Assembly (NCBI GenBank): GCA_964397625.1
Contig: CAYNJT010000002.1
Location: 1 to 64,000 of the forward strand
Source: Leptolinea sp964397625
GTDB taxonomy: Bacteria; Chloroflexota; Anaerolineae; Anaerolineales; Anaerolineaceae
Reading direction: 5' to 3'
DNA length: 64,000 nucleotides
In this document: positions 1 to 8,282 of the stretch, in pieces
Numbering within the stretch: the stretch's first letter is position 1
Layout of the letters: each line of letters starts with the position of its first letter
Position numbers and translations under genes: made by a program
The notes under the pieces: model-generated
The model's input: the letters and a program-made list of their open reading frames with translations, nothing else
Told to the model about the DNA's origin: nothing
The model's database searches: none

Positions 1-1
1 A

Positions 2-58
2 CCCCCCGGCTACGAACCCAGACACAACCGCCGTGGGCAGTACTCAGCACCACGTTAA
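2..58 (+). CDS. possible 3' end of an upstream gene
   Basis: An open frame runs in from the window edge and stops at a TAA at 56-58. The 18 visible residues are rich in Pro, Gly and Arg. A basic, low-complexity tail like this would suit the KH-domain RNA-binding protein that often lies before rimM in bacterial S16 operons, but nothing diagnostic is visible. The other two plus-strand frames could also be coding here, so this is a weak call. Confidence 0.2.
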   Translation, partial: PPGYEPRHNRRGQYSAPR

Positions 59-142
59 AGTAATCATTAAACGGTTTGAAAGCCCCCGACTCTCCCATGT
101 CCAAAAACCGGCTCGCCCCAAACGGGGGAGCCTGAATATGTA

Positions 143-625
143 TTGATTGGCAACTTCCAGCGCGCTCATGGTGTAGCCGGTGAGATCGTTCTTGGAATTG
201 ATACCGATTTCCCCGAACGAATTCGCCCGGGCAAGCTTGTGTACCTGGGGAACCAGCATACTCCCCGCAAGATTACCGGAACCCGGCCATTTCATGACCG
301 GCTGCTGGTAACACTGGAGGGGATTCACAGCCGAGAGGAAGTCGCGGAACTGACCAACCTTCAGGTTTTTGTAAGAATTAGCGACCTGCCTCCATTAGAT
401 AAAGGCCGGTTTTATCATCACCAACTTATCGGGTTGCCGGTCTTAACCGAGAATAATGGCGAGATTGGCACCATCAAGGAGATCCTTGAAACCGGCGCCA
501 ATGATGTATTTGTGGTGGTTGATGAGAATGGGAAGGAAAACCTTCTTCCGGCAATTGACTCTGTAATTCTGGATATTGATATTAAACTGGGACGTGTACT
601 GGTAAAACCGCCTGAGTGGGAGTGA
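143..625 (+). CDS. rimM: ribosome maturation factor RimM
   Basis: RimM assists late 30S ribosomal subunit assembly and binds protein S19. The N-terminal motif QRAHGVAGEI (residues 6-15) and the TDFPERIRPG stretch are typical, and the C-terminal PRC-barrel part carries YHHQLIGL near residue 91 and ends with ENLLPAIDSVI and LVKPPEWE. The only in-frame start is the TTG at 143, which cuts into the first beta strand. The frame stays open upstream to 80 and encodes a family-like GEPEYV just before it, with no start codon. A good ATG at 97 lies in another frame and would join this one if the five-G run at 124-128 had four Gs, so the true gene probably starts at 97 and carries a frameshift or a sequence error. 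dprA follows 10 nt later, so the two are likely co-transcribed. Confidence 0.88.
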   Translation: MIGNFQRAHGVAGEIVLGIDTDFPERIRPGKLVYLGNQHTPRKITGTRPFHDRLLVTLEGIHSREEVAELTNLQVFVRISDLPPLDKGRFYHHQLIGLPVLTENNGEIGTIKEILETGANDVFVVVDENGKENLLPAIDSVILDIDIKLGRVLVKPPEWE

Positions 626-635
626 TACGAGCGGC

Positions 636-1754
636 ATGGATGACCGGCTCTACTGGATTGGTTTCACATTTGTAAAGGGGATTGGCGCTGTCCGTTTTCG
701 CGGACTGTTAAACGCATTCTCCTCCATGCATGAAGCCTGGAACGCCTCTCCGAACCGGTTGATGGAAGCTGGATTAAATCAACGGGTAATTGATAATTTT
801 CTTCAGGTGCGCAGGCAAATTGATCTGGAGCGTATTGGATTAAATATTCAAAAAGCCGGTATACAGGTTTTAACCTGGGAGGATGAAATCTACCCCCGCC
901 GGTTAAAAGAAATTGATCAGCCGCCACCTGTTCTATATTTACTGGGTGAAATCACCCTGCAGGATGAATGGGCTGTTGCCATTGTGGGCACCCGGCGAAT
1001 GACCGGTTACGGCCGGCAGGTGACAGAGGAGTTATCTGAATTACTGGCAAACCACGGGGTGACCGTGGTTAGCGGATTGGCACGCGGGGTAGACGCTTCG
1101 GCCCATCAGTCCGCGTTGAAACATGGCGGGAGGACGCTTGCCGTGTTGGGAAGCGGAGTGGATCGTATTTATCCACCGGAACACCGCAAATTGGCTGAGG
1201 ATATAGCGAAGAATGGCGCGGTTATCAGCGATTATCCTCCGGGTACTCCGCCGGAGAGTAATAACTTTCCACCACGTAACCGTATCATCTCGGGATTATC
1301 ACGGGTGGTTGTAGTTATTGAGGCAGGCGAAACAAGCGGCGCATTGATCACCTCAACGTTTGCCGCGGAACAGGGGCGGGATGTGTTTGCCCTACCCGGC
1401 AGTATTTACGCTAATCAATCCAAGGGGACCAATAGATTGATCCAACAGGGAGCCCGGCCTCTGTTGAATGTTAAGGACGTTCTCGAAGCCCTTAATATTG
1501 AACAGGTACAGGAATATCGACAGGCGCGTCTGGATCTTCCAGCTGATCCGTTGGAACAGCAGTTATTGAATGTTCTTGGATATGAACCTGTCCATATTGA
1601 TGATCTGGGAAGTTCATCCGGCCTGGGTATGGATACACTGACAGCCACTCTAACCATGATGGAATTAAAAGGGCTTGTCAGGCAGGTCGGAGGAATGAAC
1701 TATATACTGGTAAAAGAAAAGTCCATTTTATATCAGGCAGATAAACATGATTGA
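636..1754 (+). CDS. dprA: DNA-processing protein DprA
   Basis: DprA binds incoming single-stranded DNA during natural transformation and loads RecA onto it. The 372-residue protein has a helix-hairpin-helix-like N-terminus (FVKGIGAVRF), then the Rossmann-like DprA core with AIVGTRRMTGYG near residue 115, SGLARGVDASAHQ near 147, GSGVDRIYPPEH and FPPRNRIISGLS. The GETSGALITS stretch and the ALPGSI motif complete the core. The C-terminal 70 residues look like the winged-helix DML1-type domain often present in the family. Start ATG 636 follows rimM closely and the end overlaps the next gene by 8 nt. No other competence gene lies in the window, so the role in transformation is inferred; dprA also occurs in bacteria not known to be competent. 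Confidence 0.95.
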   Translation: MDDRLYWIGFTFVKGIGAVRFRGLLNAFSSMHEAWNASPNRLMEAGLNQRVIDNFLQVRRQIDLERIGLNIQKAGIQVLTWEDEIYPRRLKEIDQPPPVLYLLGEITLQDEWAVAIVGTRRMTGYGRQVTEELSELLANHGVTVVSGLARGVDASAHQSALKHGGRTLAVLGSGVDRIYPPEHRKLAEDIAKNGAVISDYPPGTPPESNNFPPRNRIISGLSRVVVVIEAGETSGALITSTFAAEQGRDVFALPGSIYANQSKGTNRLIQQGARPLLNVKDVLEALNIEQVQEYRQARLDLPADPLEQQLLNVLGYEPVHIDDLGSSSGLGMDTLTATLTMMELKGLVRQVGGMNYILVKEKSILYQADKHD

Positions 1755-2841
1755 CCATTTATACGCAGTGATCATGGCGGGCGGAGGAGGAACGCGCTTA
1801 TGGCCGTTATCTCGACGAAGCCGACCTAAACAAATGTTGACTCTGACAGGTGAACGGACATTATTCCAGCTGGCTGTTGATCGGTTGAGTGGATTATTGT
1901 CACCTGAGCAAATTTATATTGTGACAGTTGAAGAACAGGCAAAGGAACTAAGCCGGCAGAAACCGGAGATACCCTGGGAGAATTTCCTGATTGAACCATT
2001 GCCGCGAGGGACTGCATCGGTGGTCGCGTTGGCCGCCCAGGCGATTCAGTTGAGAGACGCGCAGGGTGTTATGGTTGTATTAACAGCCGACCAATTTATC
2101 CAGAACGTAAATCACTTCCATCGTTTGATTACCTCCGGAATGCAGGTGGCGCAGGAGGGATATCTGGTTACCCTAGGGATTGAACCAGTATTTCCGGCTA
2201 CCGGTTATGGATATATTCAACGAGGAAATCAATTAGGCGAATTTGATGGACTACCGTTTTATCAGGTACTGAAATTTAAAGAAAAACCAAACCAAGACCT
2301 GGCGCAGGAATTTATTAAACGAGGGGACCATGATTGGAACTCCGGTATGTTCTTCTGGCGGGTGGATCGTATCCTTGAGGAGATTTCCAACCTAATGCCC
2401 GAGTTATATGTGAAGATCCGCGACATTCAAAATGCCTGGCCAGGTTCATCCAGACAGACAGTTCTTTACGCGAGATGGCCTGAGATACAACCCGAGACAA
2501 TTGACTATGGTATTATGGAAAAAGCCTCCCGCGTGGCCTGTATTCCGGCAAGGAATCTGGGTTGGAATGATGTCGGAAGTTGGGACTCTTTGTTTGATGT
2601 TTTGGCATCAGATGAACATGGAAATATCACCCTTGCGGAAGATGTCTTTTTGCAGGATACTTCCGGCTCATTGGTAATCAGTGAGAACAAAGCGAAAAAG
2701 TTCATTACGACCATTGGCATTGAGAACATAGTTATTGTTGATACACCGGATGCCCTGTTGGTCTGTAAGAAATCAGAAACACAGAAAGTAAAACAAATCG
2801 TTGAGTTCCTGAAGAAAAACGGGAAACAAGAGTTATTGTGA
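1747..2841 (+). CDS. manC: mannose-1-phosphate guanylyltransferase
   Basis: Makes GDP-mannose from mannose-1-phosphate and GTP, the activated sugar used for mannosylation and for GDP-deoxysugars. The nucleotidyltransferase signature GGGGTRLWPLSRRSRPKQ is at residues 12-29. Further family motifs are the FKEKPN stretch near 178, WNSGMFFWR near 197 and NDVGSWDSL near 275. At 364 residues it is the short form, with the pyrophosphorylase domain and a small tail but no fused phosphomannose isomerase. It overlaps the end of dprA by 8 nt and is followed 15 nt later by topA, so all may share one transcript. It may feed the glycan block at 19-35 kb, which is inference. A related nucleotidyltransferase with another sugar is possible but less likely. 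Confidence 0.9.
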   Translation: MIDHLYAVIMAGGGGTRLWPLSRRSRPKQMLTLTGERTLFQLAVDRLSGLLSPEQIYIVTVEEQAKELSRQKPEIPWENFLIEPLPRGTASVVALAAQAIQLRDAQGVMVVLTADQFIQNVNHFHRLITSGMQVAQEGYLVTLGIEPVFPATGYGYIQRGNQLGEFDGLPFYQVLKFKEKPNQDLAQEFIKRGDHDWNSGMFFWRVDRILEEISNLMPELYVKIRDIQNAWPGSSRQTVLYARWPEIQPETIDYGIMEKASRVACIPARNLGWNDVGSWDSLFDVLASDEHGNITLAEDVFLQDTSGSLVISENKAKKFITTIGIENIVIVDTPDALLVCKKSETQKVKQIVEFLKKNGKQELL

Positions 2842-2856
2842 GTGGAGTAGGCATAC

Positions 2857-5235
2857 TTGGAAGCTTATTGCGTACGTTGTAAAGAAAAAAGAGAAATACA
2901 AAATCCAGAAGCTGGTTTTACTGTTACTGGTACTCCCATAACAAGAGGTACATGCGCCGTGTGTGGAACGAAATTGGCGCGCATGGGTATAACCGAGGCG
3001 CACGCGGGGTTGGAAAAACCCGAGAAAGCCCCCCGCAAGCCACGAACAGAAAAAGCTGATAAGAAAACACCCGCCGGGCGGAAAAGTGTAAAGAAATCCG
3101 GGGAAGGACCAGAAATAAAAGTAGGGAAACTTGTGATTGTTGAATCACCAGCCAAAGCAAGGACGATAGGCCGGTTCCTGGGACACGGTTATACTGTCCG
3201 GGCTTCAATTGGTCACGTTCGCGACCTGCTTCGCTCCAGTCTCTCGGTGGATGTGGAACATGACTTTGCGCCCAAATACCGGGTACCCAACGAAAAGAAG
3301 CAAATTGTAAAAGAATTGAAAGTGCTCGCGCATAACGCGGACGAAATATACCTGGCAACTGACCCGGATCGTGAAGGAGAAGCCATTGCATGGCACCTGC
3401 TTGAATCAACCGAAATGAATCCGGAAATCTCGAAACGGGTTGTTTTCCATGAAATTACCGAGCCGGCTATCGCGGAAGCATTTGCCCATCCACGAACAAT
3501 AGATAACAGTTTGGTTGACGCGCAACAGGCACGCCGCATTCTTGACCGTCTTGTGGGATACAGCCTTACTCCTCTTCTCTGGGAAAAAGTTCGTGGACGA
3601 CTATCTGCCGGACGGGTGCAGTCTGTTGCCCTGCGCCTGATCGTGGAACGTGAACGGGAGATCGAGGCATTTAAACCGGAAGAGTACTGGACAATCGGCG
3701 CCGAATTCTCTCCTGAAGGATCTCGTACAAAATATCTGTCGCGCTTTTACCGAATGGACGATCAGGATCCTGTGTTACCGGAAGAGACAACCGTTAATGA
3801 TCTCTGCCGTGATATGGAGAAGGCAGCGTATGTAATAACAAAAATCAAAAAAAGCGAACGCCGCCGCAAACCTGCTCCTCCCTTTACCACCAGCACACTT
3901 CAACAGGAAGCCTCGAGAAAACTCGGTTTCACCGCTCGTCGGACCATGGCGGTTGCCCAACAGCTTTATGAAGGGGTAGCCATTCACAGCGCAGGCACGG
4001 TAGGTTTGATCACTTATATGCGTACAGATTCGACCAATGTTTCTGAAATGGCCCAAAACGAAGTACGCAAATTTATTGTTGAACAATACGGCGGCGATTT
4101 TCTGCCCACCACACCTCCACAATACAAAACCCGAACCCTTGGGGCGCAGGAAGCCCATGAAGCCGTCCGCCCCACATCAGTTCTGCGCAGGCCCGATGAT
4201 GTTAAAGAAGACCTGACTCCTGAGCAATTCAAACTGTATCAACTGATCTGGCTTCGCTTTGTCTCTTCGCAGATGGAAGAAGCTGTCTACGATACCGTTA
4301 CAGTGGATATCTCCGGCAAGACGAATTTGCACGCCTATGTATTCCGTACATCCGGCCAGACGTTGAAATTCCCCGGTTTCCTTGTGGTTTACGAAGAATC
4401 AAAGAATGAAGACCGGGATGAAGAAGAAAACCAGAAGGTTCCTGCTGGTCTTGAGGAAGGCCAGAAACAGCATCTGAACCGGCTCATCCCGGAGCAACAT
4501 TTCACCCAACCTCCACCTCGATACACAGAAGCGTCCCTGGTGGCAGCATTGGAAGAAAATGGTATCGGACGGCCATCAACGTACGCGCCAATCATCTCGA
4601 CCATTCAACAACGCGGTTATGTAATCCGAGAAAACAAACGTTTGTTCCCTACTGATACCGGTACTCTGGTTACAGATTTACTGGTCGAGCACTTCCCCGA
4701 TATAGTGGATGTGCAATTCACCGCAGGTATGGAAACCAACCTTGACCGAATCGCCTCCAATGAAATGCGCTGGGTGGATGCCATTCGCGAATTCTATACC
4801 GGCTTTGAGGCGGAAGTGGATCGCGCCCGCAAGGAAATGCCGGAAGTCAAATCCGAACCTGAAAAGATTGACCGTTCATGCCCGGAGTGCGGCAATGATC
4901 TTGTCATTCGCTGGGGGCGCTATGGAAAATTTATCTCCTGCAGCACGTACCCGAATTGCAAACACACCGAGCCATTCCTGGAAAAGATCGGCGTGACCTG
5001 CCCGGATGACGGCGGCGACCTGGTGGAACGGAAATCCCGGAAAGGTCGTTTCTTTTATGGTTGCGCGAATTATCCAAACTGCCAGTTTGTTTCCTGGAAA
5101 AAACCAGTTTCGAATCCGTGCCCAAATTGTGGCGGATTGCTGGTAGTAGCCAATAAACGCGAATTTCAATGCCTGCAATGCAATGAAACATTCCTTCAAG
5201 AACAGGTGACTGAAGGTAAGACAGACCAGGCATAG
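2857..5235 (+). CDS. topA: DNA topoisomerase I with N-terminal zinc-ribbon domain
   Basis: Relaxes negatively supercoiled DNA by a transient 5'-phosphotyrosine break in one strand. Residues 1-50 form a four-cysteine zinc ribbon (CVRC near 5-8 and CAVC near 33-36) resembling DUF5679. A Lys/Pro-rich linker follows, then the Toprim domain from about residue 91 (LVIVESPAKARTI; ATDPDREGEAIAWH). The catalytic tyrosine is Y387 in GLITYMRTDS. The C-terminus has three C4 zinc fingers: CPECGN with CSTYPNC, CPDD with CANYPNC, and CPNC with CLQC. The 792 residues are a normal topA length plus the extra front domain. The TTG start at 2857 is chosen because the zinc ribbon begins directly there. It probably shares the dprA-manC transcript. 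Confidence 0.96.
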   Translation: MEAYCVRCKEKREIQNPEAGFTVTGTPITRGTCAVCGTKLARMGITEAHAGLEKPEKAPRKPRTEKADKKTPAGRKSVKKSGEGPEIKVGKLVIVESPAKARTIGRFLGHGYTVRASIGHVRDLLRSSLSVDVEHDFAPKYRVPNEKKQIVKELKVLAHNADEIYLATDPDREGEAIAWHLLESTEMNPEISKRVVFHEITEPAIAEAFAHPRTIDNSLVDAQQARRILDRLVGYSLTPLLWEKVRGRLSAGRVQSVALRLIVEREREIEAFKPEEYWTIGAEFSPEGSRTKYLSRFYRMDDQDPVLPEETTVNDLCRDMEKAAYVITKIKKSERRRKPAPPFTTSTLQQEASRKLGFTARRTMAVAQQLYEGVAIHSAGTVGLITYMRTDSTNVSEMAQNEVRKFIVEQYGGDFLPTTPPQYKTRTLGAQEAHEAVRPTSVLRRPDDVKEDLTPEQFKLYQLIWLRFVSSQMEEAVYDTVTVDISGKTNLHAYVFRTSGQTLKFPGFLVVYEESKNEDRDEEENQKVPAGLEEGQKQHLNRLIPEQHFTQPPPRYTEASLVAALEENGIGRPSTYAPIISTIQQRGYVIRENKRLFPTDTGTLVTDLLVEHFPDIVDVQFTAGMETNLDRIASNEMRWVDAIREFYTGFEAEVDRARKEMPEVKSEPEKIDRSCPECGNDLVIRWGRYGKFISCSTYPNCKHTEPFLEKIGVTCPDDGGDLVERKSRKGRFFYGCANYPNCQFVSWKKPVSNPCPNCGGLLVVANKREFQCLQCNETFLQEQVTEGKTDQA

Positions 5236-5327
5236 TTATTGCACCATTCTATTCACGCTTTCCCTGCTTGTGAATCATGCCGGGGCGGGCTGATTACCAG
5301 CAACCCTCGAAGTAGGAGTGTGAACGG

Positions 5328-6482
5328 ATGGAAAAAATACTTGAGCGGCTGAAAAACCCTCTTTACGCAGGTATTGCCGGATTTCTGGCAGGACTGATCG
5401 TCGGTCTTCCCATTTTGGGATGGATGGTATGGCCTGTGCAATGGACAGACGCGTCTCCACAACATTTGCGCAGTGATTTACAGGTGGATTATCTGCGAAT
5501 GATGATTGATTCATTCAAACGCAATGAGAATGAAACGCTGGCGATTAAACGCTGGTCAGAACTTGGTTCATCCGGTCAATCCGCGTTAAAAGCTCTGGCA
5601 GCTGCGCCGGGTTCCACGGACCCGAATGATATTGAGCAAATGGCTCTGCTGGTTCAGGCCCCAATTCCTGTTGTTAATCCGGAAGCAAAACCCGCTGAAG
5701 ATAATAAAGGCAAGGCTGAACAACCAAAATCCGAAGAGGGAGCAAAGGCACAGGCGACAGAAGCCCTTCTGCCGGTTGATGGAACGGAGACCACGCCATC
5801 AAGAACTTCAAGCGGGTTGTCTAATCTGCCGATCCTGCTGGGAGTGATGTGTCTGCTTACCCTGGCGGTGGCAGGGTTGCTCGTCTTCCTGTTGCTGAAA
5901 CGAAAAAAAGGTGCATCAGAAGCTGAAGAACCGGCTGAGGGTTATGAAGGTTATGCTGGTGAAGAAATGGAATACGTGGCTGAGGAATCACCTGCCGCCC
6001 GGCCAACCATGAATGGCACAAAAAAGCGTGTCAGCCCGGATGCAGAAGAACCACCGGTTGTTCAGTTTATGACAACCTACATGCTGGGTGATGACCTGTA
6101 CGATGACTCATTCAGTATCGACGCGCCTACCGGAGAATTTCTCGGTGAATGTGGTGTCGGTATCTCTGAAACCATCGGGGTAGGTGATCCGAAGAAAGTG
6201 ACCGCGTTTGAAGTCTGGTTGTTCGATAAGAATGATATCCAGACAGTAACCAAAGTATTGATGTCTACACATGCGTTCAACGATCCAAACATCCGACAGC
6301 GGTTGCTTGCCAAAGGAGAACCGCAATTGGTGGAACCTGGAAAGCGCATATTGTTGGAAACTGCTTCATTGCAAATGGAAGCCCGTATCGTGGATGCCAG
6401 TTACGGTGGCGGTGCAATGCCAACCAACAGTTACTTTGACCGCCTGACCCTTGAGCTTGCTGTTTGGCCCAAAAACGCATAA
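5328..6482 (+). CDS. two-pass membrane protein of unknown function
   Basis: I do not recognise a characterised family. The 384-residue protein starts with a membrane helix at about residues 13-32 (GIAGFLAGLIVGLPILGWMV), followed by an outside region of about 130 residues that ends in a Lys/Glu/Ala-rich linker. A second helix lies near 167-190 (LPILLGVMCLLTLAVAGLLV) and is followed by a basic KRKKG stop. The 190-residue C-terminal cytoplasmic part begins acidic and then becomes a compact alpha/beta stretch with FMTTYMLGDDLYDDSFSID and LFDKNDIQTVTK. The layout suggests a membrane anchor for a cytoplasmic beta-rich domain. The start ATG 5328 is preceded by AGGAG at a usable distance, and a terminator follows directly. 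Confidence 0.8.
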   Translation: MEKILERLKNPLYAGIAGFLAGLIVGLPILGWMVWPVQWTDASPQHLRSDLQVDYLRMMIDSFKRNENETLAIKRWSELGSSGQSALKALAAAPGSTDPNDIEQMALLVQAPIPVVNPEAKPAEDNKGKAEQPKSEEGAKAQATEALLPVDGTETTPSRTSSGLSNLPILLGVMCLLTLAVAGLLVFLLLKRKKGASEAEEPAEGYEGYAGEEMEYVAEESPAARPTMNGTKKRVSPDAEEPPVVQFMTTYMLGDDLYDDSFSIDAPTGEFLGECGVGISETIGVGDPKKVTAFEVWLFDKNDIQTVTKVLMSTHAFNDPNIRQRLLAKGEPQLVEPGKRILLETASLQMEARIVDASYGGGAMPTNSYFDRLTLELAVWPKNA

Positions 6483-6501
6483 TATTAAAGAAGTTAATAA
6501 A

Positions 6502-6536
6502 AAGAGGCTGATCTTTTCAGATCAGCTTCTTTTTTT
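6502..6536. terminator. bidirectional rho-independent terminator
   Basis: A 13-bp stem (6502-6514 with 6519-6531, one G-T pair) with a four-base loop is followed by seven Ts on the plus strand. Read on the minus strand the same hairpin is followed by CTTTTTATT, so it can stop both the membrane-protein gene at 5328 and greA, whose stop codon lies at its edge. Confidence 0.88.
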
Positions 6537-7002
6537 ATTCTATGTGGGTAATCTTAAACTGGATCAAACCACCTGGGGTGTCGGCAGTTGCCATGTCGCC
6601 GACTTTTTTACCCAATACCGCTTTCCCAATAGGGGATTCATGAGAGATACGATTCTTTTTTGGGTCAGCTTCTTTGGGTCCTACCAGTTGATATTTTTCA
6701 ACCGGGTAGTCGCCTTCCTGAATGGAAAAATGTGAGCCAATATTAATTACTGTATGTCCGGAAGAGGATTCATCGATGATCACAACATTTCGCAGTGTTC
6801 TTTCCAAATCTTGGATTTTCCCTTCCAGAAAGCCCTGTTCTTCCTTGGCGCTGATATAGTCAGCGTTTTCAGAGAGATCGCCCATTTGAATGGCCGCGCG
6901 CAGACGCGCTGAAAGCGCGTCACGTTCCGGCCCTTTTAGGCGTTCCAGTTCTTCCTTCAGGCGGGAGAGCCCTTCTGCGGTTAAATATGAAACATCTTCC
7001 AT
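6535..7002 (-). CDS. greA: transcription elongation factor GreA
   Basis: Rescues backtracked RNA polymerase by stimulating cleavage of the nascent RNA. The 155-residue protein has the usual N-terminal coiled coil, with acidic tip MGDLSENADYISAKEEQGFLE (residues 40-60) carrying the catalytic Asp and Glu. The C-terminal FKBP-like domain includes YQLVGPKEADPKKNRISHESPIGKAVLGKKVGD. The start ATG is 8 nt after a strong AGGAGA, and a TAAAAT hexamer lies 33 nt upstream. It is separated from the dgt operon behind it by about 100 nt, and its 3' end sits in a shared terminator. Confidence 0.96.
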   Translation of the reverse strand: MEDVSYLTAEGLSRLKEELERLKGPERDALSARLRAAIQMGDLSENADYISAKEEQGFLEGKIQDLERTLRNVVIIDESSSGHTVINIGSHFSIQEGDYPVEKYQLVGPKEADPKKNRISHESPIGKAVLGKKVGDMATADTPGGLIQFKITHIE

Positions 7003-7010
7003 TGTCTATA

Positions 7011-7041
7011 TCTCCTGTTGTGTTTCGCAGGCCTTATTTTA
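7011..7041 (-). promoter_or_regulatory. greA -10 hexamer and Shine-Dalgarno
   Basis: On the minus strand a TAAAAT hexamer (7041 down to 7036) precedes AGGAGA (7016 down to 7011), which stands 8 nt before the greA ATG. I see no clear -35 box. This gene has an ordinary leader, unlike several others in the window. Confidence 0.5.
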
Positions 7042-7107
7042 CCGCAACAGGTAGAAAAGAGTAGAGAAGTTTCTGGAAGACCGGTTTCGCCGGCCCAAAT
7101 CAAGCTG

Positions 7108-8274
7108 TCAGGGGAGAGTCTCGGGGTCGAACAGGCGCTTGTATTCATCCACAGCAAAGCGATCCGTCATCCCGGCAACATAATCACAGACTGCTCGATA
7201 TAATCCGCGTTCAGAGACCAATAACTGGATATGGTTGGGTAAAACAGATGGTTCATTAATATACATATTAAAGATTCTTGTAAGAATATTTTCTGCCTTA
7301 ACCTGCATTCGCATGACACGATGATGGCGATATAAGTTGTGATACAGAAAATCTTTCAACTGCCGGTTACGTTGAATCATCTCTTCATCTGTTCCGACAA
7401 CGTTGTACTTCAAGCTTTGTAATTCATCCACACTGGTCACAGAGCTCTGCCGCAATTTCTCTGCTGTGTAGTGAACCAGTGAACTCACTTCCATCCCAAT
7501 TAACTTACGGATAAGACGATGCCGGGTTAGATCATCCAGGTGGCCATTTCTAATACCAAGTGTGCTTAATAGTATTTCCCATAATTCAATACCAGACAAC
7601 ATATCTTCATTGATCATACCGGAACGCAGCCCATCATCAAGATCATGGGCGGTGTAAGCCATTTCATCGGCTGCGTTGGTGATCTGGGCTTCCAGCGAGC
7701 CGCGCCGTTCCGGGTTGAAATCTGCGGCATCAGATACGTCATATTCCGTTTCGTGTTTGACTATGCCTTCCAGAACTTCCCATGATAGGTTTAGACCATC
7801 AAAGTCGGGATAACGCTTTTCAAGTTTTGTCACGATTCGAAATGAATGCTTGTTATGGTCGAACCCTCCCTGATCTTTCATAAGTTTGGCCAAGGTTGTC
7901 TCGCCGGAATGCCCAAAGGGTGGATGTCCAAGATCATGCGCAAGACAGATCGCCTCCACCAGGTCTTCATTTGCACCCAGAGCACGCGCCATAGTGCGGC
8001 CAATCTGGGTGACTTCCAGTGTATGGGTCAGCCGGGTGCGGTAATAATCGCCTTCGTAGTTAAAAAAGACCTGGGTCTTATATTCCAACCGTCGGAATGC
8101 CGTGGTGTGTAGAATTCTATCCCGGTCACGTTGGAAACAGGTTCGATATTCCGGTTCTTCCTGAGGAAATTCACGCCCGCGGGAATCTTTGCTGCGGATA
8201 CCATATGGAGCGAGATTTCTGTCTTCCTGATCCTGCAAGACCTCTCGAGAGAATAACATTTCAAGCTCCTTCAT
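7108..8274 (-). CDS. dgt: dGTP triphosphohydrolase-type HD protein
   Basis: Predicted to hydrolyse deoxynucleoside triphosphates to nucleoside and tripolyphosphate, trimming dNTP pools. The 388-residue protein has the family N-terminus (FQRDRDRILHTTAFRRLEYKTQVF, quoted in part) and the metal-binding HD motifs: TRLTHTLEV, then AHDLGHPPFGHSGE around residues 113-126, and the later NAADEMAYTAHDLDDG stretch. It is the last gene of the minus-strand operon that begins with the prenyltransferase at 10928, lying 8 nt after the kinase gene. Substrate preference (dGTP or dNTPs in general) cannot be read from sequence. The link to isoprenoid genes is probably only shared transcription. Confidence 0.92.
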   Translation of the reverse strand: MKELEMLFSREVLQDQEDRNLAPYGIRSKDSRGREFPQEEPEYRTCFQRDRDRILHTTAFRRLEYKTQVFFNYEGDYYRTRLTHTLEVTQIGRTMARALGANEDLVEAICLAHDLGHPPFGHSGETTLAKLMKDQGGFDHNKHSFRIVTKLEKRYPDFDGLNLSWEVLEGIVKHETEYDVSDAADFNPERRGSLEAQITNAADEMAYTAHDLDDGLRSGMINEDMLSGIELWEILLSTLGIRNGHLDDLTRHRLIRKLIGMEVSSLVHYTAEKLRQSSVTSVDELQSLKYNVVGTDEEMIQRNRQLKDFLYHNLYRHHRVMRMQVKAENILTRIFNMYINEPSVLPNHIQLLVSERGLYRAVCDYVAGMTDRFAVDEYKRLFDPETLP

Positions 8275-8282
8275 TCACATAA

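Noticed and set aside
44..328. A 94-codon minus-strand frame over the start of rimM
   Set aside because: It runs antisense to a recognisable gene, matches nothing and has a composition expected for a shadow frame.
2924..3409. A 161-codon minus-strand frame within topA
   Set aside because: It lies inside the Toprim-coding region of topA and has no family-like motif; it is a shadow of a well-supported gene.
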